From Dromaius novaehollandiae (lineage: Eukaryota; Chordata; Aves; Casuariiformes; Dromaiidae), in NCBI RefSeq assembly GCF_036370855.1, contig NC_088112.1, positions 19,646,469 through 19,710,468 of the forward strand: 64,000 bases of DNA, in the 5' to 3' direction. The notes under the pieces are model-generated. The model worked only from the letters and a program-made list of their open reading frames with translations. It was not told where the DNA came from and did not search any database. Shown one piece after another: positions 53,822 to 64,000 of this stretch; the stretch's first letter is position 1; every line of letters begins with the position of its first letter. Made by a program: the position numbers and the translations under genes.

Positions 53822-56800
53822 CCCTTCTCCCTTCCCTTCAGAATAGATCTGGCAATTTTCAGGCCTAATGAATTTTCCAAGTCCTAGTAAAAGGGAAGCT
53901 GCCTGCAAACCTGCTTACAAGCTTCCAAGCCTGCTGGCTCCTCAAAGCTCAGCTGGGCTTTCCACTCTGGTGCCTCTTTGTGGTATGTGCAGTAGAGGTC
54001 TCAGCTTCTCCCGGACTTCCCTCTCCCTCCTCTCTTCTGGTTACAGCATGTCTCAAACACAAAAAAAGGAGGATTAGAAGTGGAGTCTGGCTGAAGAACA
54101 ATGACATCTGTTTCAGTGCCAGGTGACTGCCATTTTTTGAGGGTTTTGTGACAAGAACATTACTTAAGAGCACGACTAGATGAGAAACATGTCCCACCTC
54201 CATCCTGTGGAATCTTGCTCTAAGACCATGGAAGCTGCGAAAAATCCTTTTCCTGCAGCTTCTTCAGAAGGCAGGATTTATTTTATAAGAACACTCAACT
54301 ATTTTATCAGCTGTTTCAGATCAAGTATCCATTCATATCCAGAGGAGTAGCGGCTACTTCTTGGTTCCTCCCCAACCCCCAGGAATTATACTGTTAAGAA
54401 ACAAAGCAGCAATAGTCATTGTTAACTAGCCTTAGCCTGTATGTTTGAGTTTGTCCTACAAAAGCCATGAAATAGCAACCTTTGCTATTCTTTTGGTGTC
54501 TGGTCATTACAGTACATTCTGCTCAAGCAGCATACGCAAGCGTTAACCTAGAATGAGGTCAAAACATCCTGACAGCAAGATTCAGGAGGATTTTCTGCCT
54601 CGGTACTCGGAGTCCCTGATTGCATGGGCTTGTGGCACAGCTGCATTGTCATACTCAAGTACAGAGACTGGTGGTGATTGCCTGTCTTACCTGGGAATCT
54701 AAGTTTTTATAAGTCACCAGTATGATTTGGCTTCCTGTTGAGTTTGCTCTGCAAGACGCCTATGGCACCTCAAGAGCAAGGCATAAGTGAATAGCATGCT
54801 CCAGTTCATCCTTAGAATTAAGATGATGTGATTTGCCCTGGTGCTGAGCACCCTGAAACTCCCACAGATGCATTGCCCAGGAGGTAAATGTAAAGGAGAG
54901 TTTTGAAGCAGATGGCTTTCCCTCCCTGCTCCAGAACAGTCACAGACACTGTGTCCAGTCATACCAACTCCTTCGCTATGATACAGCTTTATTTGCACAG
55001 AATCTCATAACAACATAATACCAGTAACAGCCCAGATTTCCTCACCAGACTTGGCTGTAGAGTTCTTCCCAGAACTCTAGAAAGTAGGTTCTACTTTCTA
55101 TCTAGAAATCAGAATAAGTTGTTCCAAAGCATCTGCATACCTTCTTCTATAACTGATCCAGTCTCTGCCTCTCTGCACGCAGACACCTAAATGTCTTTTG
55201 AAAATCTTGTCCTCTGTCTGTCTTTTGTTGCAGAGTTGCCACTGTCAGAAAACTGCCCTTGGCCATCACTTCTTTTGGGACGCTGATGTTTGCAGAATCA
55301 GCGTCACTTGTCCCTTAGTTTCTTCACTACCATCTGTTGTACCCCCAGCCCCCACCACATCACATGAACTGCAGACTCTGCACCAGAGGAATTACGTGGA
55401 GCTTGAGGCAGCCATGATTTATGTTGCAATACAAATTGCATCGTAATTTATGCTCCCCTCAAAGGCGAGGGATGCTGACAAGAGCACCTGTCATTCAGAT
55501 TCCTCCTTTCTCCCCAGACCAGTTTCTGTCAAGGTTGAATTGGGGCTAGCAGGGTTTAGGATTCAGGTCACAGGACTCTGCAAGCTGAAGGCATTGGGCA
55601 CGGTTGCTTGCACAAGTTTTCAGGGTGGTATTTTAATGGTGCTTAGTACACAGGAATGGAGGAATTTAAGTTGAAATGTGTACAGGCAAAGTAAATAATA
55701 ATGATTAGAGCTAGTCTTATTCTGAAGTCTGAATGTCCTTGGTAAGAACATAAATAATAATAACAAATACCAAGCTAGCAAAAGCTGAGACAGGTTACCT
55801 GTGCATTGTAATGGCTTTCCTTTCCTGAACTCTTTTTTTTCTTATATGCTAACATATATTTATACATATTGGCAAAGTCAAAGCCAGCTTAACAAAGATC
55901 CTTTCAGAGTTTGGGTCATTCAGCCTCACACTTAGTAAGCTTTTCAGTGTCCAGGAGTTTGAATTTTTGAAGTTTTATTCATGCCGCTGCTGGTGACCAG
56001 TTCAAATCAATAACATAGAGATGAACAATAGTCAAATACGCAGGAGAACTGAATGCTCTCTTTCAGTGGATCATCTTCACCCCTTTTCCCCATTACATCA
56101 TGGGAGTGTTTAGTTCCCATGAGGCTGTTGACAAAGACAAGTTGTGGGTTTGTTTGTTTGTTTTTTTCCCCTGGGAACTTTTTGCCTGGGTAAAATCTGA
56201 GAATCTCTTTTTTTTTTTTTAACTTCCCTGTCGTAACTAGTCATCTGAAGTGGCTCTGCTTCCAGAACCCCCCATCACAGTTATTGCATGTGCCCAAAGC
56301 AGCTATTTAGAGTTGCTCAGTACAGTTCGTGCAACCTGTCCTGAATGCACTGGCCTTTGCAGTGCACACACATACCTTTCCGTCTTGTCTGTGGCACCTT
56401 GTCTATGGACATGACAGCATAGCTGAAGTGAGACATACCGTTAGCAACTGCACTGAGACAGGCTGAATCTTGGACTTCGATACCCACCAATGTCCTTTGG
56501 ACTCCCCCCTTTCATAACATACCTGTTGTTGCAATGCACAAAGACTCATATCTTTGAGAGGAACCATAGGAAAAGGTGTGCCGTATTTGTTCAAAAATTA
56601 ATTATTGATGTCAGTCAAACTCCTCAGCCTTGAAGGTGTGAAGGGGAAACATTAAACCTGTGCAAAGGTCAGCTTTACCAGGACCTGCCTATTCAACGAA
56701 AGGATCTAAGGCAGAATGATGAATTGCCAACGAGTTCCTGTGTGTTCAAGCAAACGACAAACTATTAACCTGTAAAACTGAACAGTGCAGAAGGAATTTG

Positions 56801-58940
56801 GTTTTGGGACAGAGAAGTATCTACACAGGAGGTTTTATGAGTTATAGGTCAAACCTGTTAATTCCTTCCTCTGTATTTTAATCTTAGACTCTCTAACTGA
56901 GCACACAATACCCAGGTCTTCAAGGGAGAAACAAAATTGTGCAAAAGAAGGTGGAAGACATTGAGAGGAAAAGCATGGTCCGTCAGCTATACTGAGCAGA
57001 GAAAAGTAGAGGACACTTTTGCCAGACTGAGTTTTATTCAACCAGGACAGTAAAGTACTCATTTGTTTATTATCCCCTTGTTTTAGAAACAGGCCACTTA
57101 TGAAACAGGAAATCGCCTGTGGTCAAATCTTTCATTGAGCTACGCTTAAAGATCAAGTGCAACGCAGCCCAGTAAGTTACACAACCACTTGATGATATGG
57201 ACAGAACAGCAAATAAATAAAAATGGAAGTTTTGATAATCATGTATTTCAAAAGACCTGAGACCAGCACTCTCTCTTCCCTGGCCCATGAGGGTTCACAG
57301 GCTCCCCCAGTTACAGGGATGCAGATTATTTCATCAATCTGTTTTCTCAACTGCAAAATTGGAGTGCTGAAAAATTTATGCTTGTTAAGAGAAGACTCAG
57401 AGGCTGAAGTGATACACAGCCAGCTGCTACACTTGCATATGATCTATAGTCCCAGCTCACAGAGAGTCTTTAATTTAATGATTTTACAGCCTCAGGGCTT
57501 CCACACTTATTTGGATATGAACAGACCCTCACTCACTTAGCAAGTTAGGAACCTAAACCAGACCAGACATTTTTTGTTTAGGTCCTTAAAAGTTGTTCCC
57601 TCTATTTGCTTTCCTTAGTAATCCACGAGTGTCAAACATCTGGGACTCATCATCTGTTTTCTGATGACTGTGAAGAGTCTCATATTTTGAGCAAGTCCAG
57701 CAAAGTCCAGTATGCTGCCCAGTGTCCAGTTACTTGACTATAATAGCTCAACAGATGATCTCCTGAGTCTCTGGACATCCAGCTTCATATGGGCAATGTC
57801 CACTTGATCTGGATGGCAAGTCACATCAATCACTGCAAGATTTTGGTATGCAACTGCCTACGCTAACTTGACCTGGGACATCAGATTACAATAAGATGCT
57901 CTAAAAAGCTAGGAAGCATTCCATTTCCAAGCTAAAAATACATTTGCAAGATACTTCTTGGAAATATGCATATATTTTAAAAATAAACCACACCAAAGAA
58001 AGCAAACAAAGCAAAAGCCTTGGCTAGTGTATCATACCAATTTCAGTTCGAGGTGAATTCAGACCTATGACTTTGGTTATGCCTCTACTGAATCTTGAGG
58101 TCTGCCAGAAGGCCAGTGTTAGGCAAAATGCCCTGTGTGTCCAAAGAGGGAATCTGCAAGCACAGCTTCACGTGTGGCTACAGAGCAACTCACTTCATCC
58201 TTCCCCAGGTTATGCAAACTCTCTTCATTTTCCCCCAGATTATGCAGAGACCCCAGGCCTCTAACACTTTTAGCTGTGCATGGTCCAGCTGTGTGGACAG
58301 AGGGTGAGTGTGCGGGGCACACGACACCCTCAGCGCCGTCCCTGAGGATGCTCTCTGTGCCCAGTTATGACACAGGACCTCTGTGAGGCAGGGATGCTAG
58401 TGCAAAAACAGGCCTGCGGGGTTTGAAGGGGAGCTGTGGGTATTCTCCACCTATTTTTTTTTAAATAGAGTCCAAGGCTATAAAGAGCAAGAAAGAAAAT
58501 TTTTTCTGTTGTCATTAGGGCCTGCAGACTTGCGCTGCCTGAGGACTGAAATAACTTTCTGCATTGCTGCTAGACATATACAGACATGGGTTTACTGGGT
58601 CTAAACCCATGCTTGTATTTCCCGTACTTAGCAGGTTCTAAAGATTATGCAGATCAGCTTTGCATTGCTGTAGCAGTAAGCAGTGGACCTGATTCTACAG
58701 ATGCAAACACACCTGAATAATGCAACTTCAAGTTTAACATGAGTAAGTCGCTTGAATCAAATTGTTCACATGTGGTTTTGCAGGCTTAGTTCTCTGCTGG
58801 AGCAGCTAAGTCTTAGGAGTTAAGTGCTGACACCCTTACTAGAAAGATAATTCAGCTGGCTACAAACATCAGTGACTCTATTTGCATCTGTCATCACAAA
58901 TATATTTCGGTTTTAGATGGAGGAGAAAAGAAAACAAATA
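53822..58940. other. Intergenic DNA, no gene seen
   Basis: No coding signal. It contains tandem hairpins at 55.06 kb, a TTTG repeat with a T run at about 56149-56167, and a two-copy imperfect repeat of about 29 bases at 58198-58257 around the phrase CAG-TTATGCA. The segment 58689-58786 (GGACCTGATTCTACAGATGC to TTTTGCAGGCTTA) resembles a decayed sauropsid dispersed repeat. Confidence 0.5.
55059..55100. repeat. Two abutting perfect hairpins
   Basis: AGAGTTCT (55059-55066) pairs with AGAACTCT (55071-55078) around TCCC. Sharing one base, TAGAAAGTAG (55078-55087) pairs with CTACTTTCTA (55091-55100) around GTT. Both stems are perfect. Confidence 0.8.
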
Positions 58941-58959
58941 CAACATTTTCTGGTTAAAC

Positions 58960-59200
58960 AGAAACAGAGTACGGTATCACTGAGACTTTCTAAAGGAGAG
59001 TTTATTTAATTTATTCTTCTGTACACACGGCTAGTTTGCTAGGATATTATAACTCAACTCATTTCTCTGGTGACCCATGGCAACCTCTGGATCAAAAGGA
59101 TTACTCGTGACTCATAACTTACCTTGGCTAAATATAAATATAGGGCTTTAGGTTAAGTAATCTAGGCCTTAATCAATAAAACATTTAAAGTGACAGTACA
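58960..59200. promoter_or_regulatory. Candidate regulatory element with an RFX X-box
   Basis: A CpG-poor, AT-rich stretch (GTTTATTTAATTTATTC, TTAATCAATAAAAC) surrounds GTGACCCATGGCAAC at 59070-59084, a full X-box consensus match with a 3-base spacer. The CTAAATATAAATATAGG stretch beside it resembles MEF2/SRF-type A/T cores. Function is inferred. Confidence 0.35.
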
Positions 59201-62200
59201 AGGAGGGATTTCCAAAGTTGTACTATTATAGTGTTAACTCCTAATGCTTGAGTTTCTGGGGCTGTCCTTTCCTGGTTTTAACACCAATACCCCACATCAT
59301 GGATTTTCTGTGCATTTTGTGCATAACAAGTACAGCTGCATACATTTTGAATGTTCTCCTGTTCCATAGCGGATATATGCTCAGTTTTCCCCACAGGAAA
59401 TCCAAGCAATTGCCCCTGTGTGGAGTACCACAATTAGGTGACCATAATTGCATATTTAATGAGCTTGTATATGTTTTGAGTGCCAGTTTCTCAGATGTGG
59501 CCACCTAAATGGATATCTAAATCTCATTTTTGGGTGGTGAGGTTGAGGAAAAATGAATGAAAGTCTTATTTCATATATTTAAATGGACCACTTAAATGCC
59601 CAATACTTGCTTAAGTGCCTGTATTTTAATATCAGATCTTACGTGCAAATCAGCCAGCCCTGTCGGCTAGTGTTGGCAACAGGAGGTTGGGAAAACACAA
59701 GTCAAATAAAATATGACTCATTTAAAAGAAGTCAGGAAGCTTTCCAAATATCTGCAAGGATGTAAAGATGGCAAAATTGTTTCTCCTCAGTTTGGGGAAC
59801 CCACAGGGTCATTCCTGTCTATAGCCACAGGTGCTGGTTGAGGGAAGTGGATGAACTTTACCTGTCCGTGATGCTGAGCCAAACTGCACATCCAGCTGAG
59901 CGGGAGACTGAGCACAGGACAAGACTCCACATTCCCCAGGTAACGTGATTTCTACAAGCCACATCTCTGCCCTTCTCTTACAGGGGGGTTTTGCCGGATG
60001 AATTCCCTGGTGCTCCTTACAGCACTTTGGAAAGAAAGCAGCTACCATTCAGCACAGCTCCCTGAGGGCAGTGGAGCTGTACACAACGACGACTAGCTGG
60101 ATTCCCAGATTTCCAGAGTTTTCTTGTGTACATAGCACAGCTTAGCTAGCCTGGGGCAAAGAATGAAACGGAGCCTGGTGCAACCCCACTAATATCCGTT
60201 TCAAAAGACAGACCCTTGACAGATGGGACAAGGGGCAGTTCCCCATCAACCAATCCAACAGCAATTCCAAGAGTGTAGGCACTGATAACTTAGACTAGAT
60301 CTGAAATGAAATGATTTGCTGACTGGGTAGGAGGTTTCAAAATTGATAAGAAGCTGGTTTTATCTGTAATTATTTTAGTATTATTGACAAGCTGACACTT
60401 TACAAACAAATATAGACTATGCTGGCCACTGTCTGTAGTTCCACTGATTTCAGAGGAGAGAGCCTGGAGTAACACACCTCCCTCAGAGCTTGTACAGTTC
60501 AATTTATGAGTAAGCACAACTCCTACTTTCGGATATTAAATAGCTACAATTTTTCCTTTCCAAGAGAAAGAGCCAAATTTGTATCTGGCTTTTATTCTTG
60601 CCCAGGGTAATGGAAAAGAGCAGATTAATTGCAGCCTTAAAAACCCTTTCATGAGTTCTTCAATTTGAATTATTTTATATAATTCACAGAGAAGGTGACA
60701 TGATTTACATCAATATATACAGTTAAATTGTTCTATATTGTAAACCATTAGCAAAGAGGGATGAAGGGCTTATGAAAAGGAGTGGAGAGACTACAGTGTT
60801 ATGACAGAATGAAAAATTTCTGGACATGCAAGAAGACATCACATTGTTTCCATTGGAAGATAGTTGTGTATGTTTCCTACAGCAACTATAAGATCTTTGG
60901 CCTGTGCACTGGAGACTATTCTTTGTTTATTTTTATTGTATACCAGAAACTTTCGTACAGAGGAGCAGGACGGATTGTACTTCAACAGCTAAAGTATGGG
61001 GGGGAGGTTCCCTTATGGAGGCATGCGGCAGAGGGATGTAACTTGCAGCTGATTGAAATTATCCAATGTACTTCACTCAACCAAGTCCTCAGCAGTGCAA
61101 GATGGACAACTTTCACAGCATGGGCTGGTCCTTCCAGAGGTTTGAGGCACAGTTTCCCCATGTGTCTCCATTACCAAGTAAAGAAGGCATGTCCTCAACG
61201 TCAGCAAGTTGGATCTCAAAGCCAGACCTGCTAGAATATGAATCCCCCGAGTTCAGGGAGTAAATGAGAGCAAAGTCCTCTTCCTCCCTCCAGACAAGAG
61301 CTTGGGAGCATGATGCTGCATGGACTGAGCTAAGAAGGCCAGAAGCTACAGGCAGTCTCCCCAGCTCCCAGTGCGTGGATTTGGTGTCGGTGGCTCCCAC
61401 AGGACAGTGTGGGTGGAGGAAGGACACAATAAACAGAGTGACTGGTCTTCTTGGAGAAATAGAATTCACCCCTGAAGAAAAAGGATGGGGACCCAGATAG
61501 CATCGGGAAGGGATTCGGACAGTGACTCTCTTGTTGCGGACACAGACAGCTTTGTCCTCCTCAGCATCTAGTTTTGTGGTCTGCTACAACCTCTAGGGAA
61601 AGGAACAGTTTCTGACCTGATAAAGGGCTCTGATAGCTTCTTTGTCCTGCATTTTTGTTCATATATAATCCCACAAACAGGACTCCTCAGATGAATGTAG
61701 GCTGGAGAGGTGAGATGTTAGGAGAGAGCAGGGTTTGTACAGAATTAAGCCAGCAGACCAGAAGCAATCCGTGTATATATGTGTGCTGCATGAGGGCTTT
61801 TTGTTCTTGTTTTCTTTCTGGTGCTGAAGGGGCCTGAGGAAAAACAGTCAACTCATTTCTTAATCATTTTTGCAAGTGTGTTTCAAGAAACATTCTTGTT
61901 TTCTAAAAACTGCTTATTTTTTTCCGCTGGGTAACCAGGTAACTTTCCTTTCTAATCTCCTAACAATCTGAAATGAGGTCTTTAGTAGTTCTGCTAGTTG
62001 TGAAACATCTTTTGGGAGATAACTCCTAGTCCACCTTAACCACACTTCAAATAGTCTTTGTATGACTGTGATGCAAACCCATAATCTCCCAAAGCAAGTT
62101 TATAACCATTTTAACAACCAAGACTTAAGGAGGTTATTGCAGGATGGGCAGGGAGAGAGGGGTGAAGAACTGACCAAGGAAGCACAGTTCAGTTTGTCTT

Positions 62201-63010
62201 CCAAACATCTCCATATCTCTTACAGCTTTACAAGGATGAAGTGACTGGTGAACAAACAAGGAGGCCTAATCTCAAATAAAGAAGGGGGGTCCCATTCTGA
62301 CCAGCAGCCTTCTCCGGGAAGGTCAGTCAAGCACTTACTTGTTTCTTCGCAGCAAGGCGATGCTTGAGTTTCACAGGACGCAAAACCTTCAAACATAAAT
62401 GAAACATACCTCTGGGATAATGAATTTACCAAGCTGTGAGGTCTAAATGTGTACACTTAGCAGCTGTGTGCTGTCCATGGGGACATCAATGGTGAGTGAA
62501 AATAGAGGTAAAGACTTTGTATTTGAACGCTGGAGAATAGATCGCATGAAACTGTTCCTTAGACAAAATCTGCCTCTGTCTACCCTCTCTGGGACAGCCT
62601 TTCGGTAAAAGAAACCCTGCACATATCAGGGACAGAGTAGAGATTGGGATTTAAAACTAAGATGGCTTCAGCAGCTCTTTAAAGGAATCTCCCGAGTACA
62701 CAGCAAAACGCGCAGGGGCACAACTGCTTCTAGAAGAAGAGAAAAGCCTCTAAATATTATTTTTGACTGCTTTCTGTTTACTCAATTGCTTTTAATTAAG
62801 CCTCACTTCATTGGGGAGTCTGCCAAACGCAGAGAACAAAAAAGAAAACGAGAAATCCAACTCCTCCAAACCTTTGCTCACTGGTTGAATTTTCACAGCT
62901 CTAAAACACAATATTCCTCCATGGGGGCACAATGCTTCTGTCTAAACCTGCTTGGGGGAATTTATTGTCCCTGTGTGCAAGTCTTTGAAACCATGATTTT
63001 AACGGTAATA
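59201..63010. other. Intergenic DNA, no gene seen
   Basis: The longest open frame is 150 codons (60782-61234) with no recognisable domain. A full X-box match lies at 61931. The sequence at 60439-60475 (GTAGTTCCACTGATTTCAG) may be another fragment of a sauropsid repeat. Nothing else stands out. Confidence 0.45.
61931..61943. promoter_or_regulatory. RFX X-box, consensus match with 1-base spacer
   Basis: GTAACCAGGTAAC matches GTNRCC-N-RGYAAC. An isolated site of this kind is expected about once by chance in a window this size, so taken alone it is weak. Confidence 0.35.
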
Positions 63011-63019
63011 ATTTCTAAG

Positions 63020-63540
63020 CAGTGAAATTCGTGAGAGTCTGTAATATAATGCCAAGTCTATCCTATTATGGTTTTAATTGGAATATACACTTTATGTGTT
63101 ATTAGAGAAATGTTATTGTCCTCCTTATGCTTAATACTATATGAATAGCTAAAGCCCTTTAATGACCATGTAATTTATTGTCCCTATAGTTATGGCATTA
63201 AGCTACAAGTCATCTAATACTTGCAAACATTGTAAACTCCAATTACAGCTACACCAGTGATCCTTCTGTCAACTGAGCTAAAAATGACTGAATGATAAGG
63301 TTAAGCACTGAGCCATGTAACACAGTTATCTGGAGCTCAGCACCTGTACTACAGAGAAATGTCCAATAAACTATAGTTAAATAGTTTTACTTTGTTATTA
63401 GATATAAGTATAGCAAATACAGCCGACTTCCAGGATGTTGTTGATCACTACAATTCCATCAATCTTTTATGTATTTATCAGCTTTATCCTAATTTACTGC
63501 TAACAGTCAATCACTGATTCTTGAGAAACTAAGAGATTTC
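63020..63540. promoter_or_regulatory. Candidate conserved noncoding element / enhancer
   Basis: About 500 bases are evenly AT-rich with almost no CpG and no low-complexity runs. They hold many homeodomain-like cores (GGTTTTAATTGG at about 63068, TTTATGTGTTATTAG at about 63091, GTAATTTATTG at about 63171, TTTTATGTATTTATCAG at about 63465). This texture is typical of deeply conserved developmental enhancers in gene deserts. Conservation cannot be tested from one sequence. Confidence 0.35.
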
Positions 63541-64000
63541 ACAGGCACCAGGGTAGATTCTGTCTACCCTTACGGAAATTTTGTAGTTTCATGGAAAACT
63601 GTCCGTAACTTCTGTGCAGAGTGGGGTTTTTTTCCAAATATCCACAGCTATTTGAGAAAGTATTGGATTAGCTGACTAAAAAATTAAGACAATTTGGGAA
63701 CAGGATAGACCACTTTCAGCTTGCAAGTAACTAGTTACCTTTTGGTGATGTCTACAGAGCAAAGTAACCTTCAACAAACACTGTAAACTGCCAAAGTACA
63801 AAAGCACACCTGTAATATGAATACCTTATCTGGCAATCTCAACCAAGGAGTCAAATATTCAGTCAACACAGTGAATTGTATCCTTTTCTGTTCCATTGAT
63901 AAACAAGACTGAAGCCAGTGAAAACCTTCCTATTAGGTAACCCCAGACCTGCCAAAACTTCTACTGACCCTGTGGCAACTCCATGGCCAACCATACCTCC
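63541..64000. other. Intergenic DNA to the window edge, nothing seen
   Basis: AT-rich sequence without open frames, repeats or motifs that I can support. Confidence 0.5.

Noticed and set aside
18211-56641. AGGTGTGA T-box half-sites at 18211 and 56634, tempting as TBX4 input
   Set aside because: About two such 8-mers are expected by chance in a window this size on both strands, and they are not clustered.
60782-61234. 150-codon + strand frame
   Set aside because: No recognisable domain, splice context or codon pattern; consistent with chance.

Overview
This window is vertebrate nuclear DNA, almost certainly from a sauropsid and most likely a bird; a crocodilian or turtle cannot be excluded. 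It has one recognisable coding segment with a vertebrate 3' splice site, no bacterial-type gene packing, few obvious young repeats, and a few decayed palindromic repeats of a kind widespread in birds, crocodilians and turtles.

The one secure gene is at the left end on the + strand. Positions 4640-4805 are the terminal coding exon of MACROH2A1 (H2AFY), encoding the last 54 residues of the macro domain and the stop codon. Positions 1-4639 are then its last intron, cut by the window edge, and roughly 4806-5300 is its 3' UTR, with an early AATAAA at 4916 and a possible later weaker poly(A) signal at 5269.

From about 5.3 kb to 64 kb I find no convincing protein-coding exon. The open frames here are short, or are long only in GC-rich stretches, and resemble no family I know. 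In other vertebrates MACROH2A1 and PITX1 are neighbours in the same orientation, and the space downstream of MACROH2A1 is the regulatory desert upstream of PITX1 (hindlimb and pituitary control). By that synteny, which is inference, most of this window is PITX1 regulatory DNA and PITX1 lies beyond the right edge.

Layout: 5.3-12.5 kb AT-rich intergenic DNA with little structure; 12.5-14.4 kb a CpG- and CACGTG-rich patch beside an RFX-like site; 14.4-28 kb mixed DNA with palindromic AT-rich spots (21.0 kb), a purine-rich tract (18.8 kb) and a nested hairpin (25.9 kb); 28.1-28.6 kb an orphan CpG island; 29.1 kb a palindromic MITE relic; 32.9 kb paired palindromes; 39.2 kb a T26 tract with 10-base flanking repeats; 41-45 kb AT-rich, quiet DNA; 46.2-46.6 kb a candidate conserved element; 49.3 kb a TA microsatellite; 51.1 kb another MITE relic; 51.9-52.0 kb a GC-rich 63-base tandem duplication carrying two RFX X-boxes; 53.2-53.8 kb a 220-codon open frame that I judge to be chance; 55.06 kb tandem hairpins; 59.07 and 61.93 kb further X-boxes; 63.0-63.5 kb an AT-rich candidate enhancer-like element.

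I found no entirely new system. The best leads are the RFX X-box set, especially the tandem pair, the orphan CpG island, the CACGTG cluster and the palindrome-bearing AT-rich elements.
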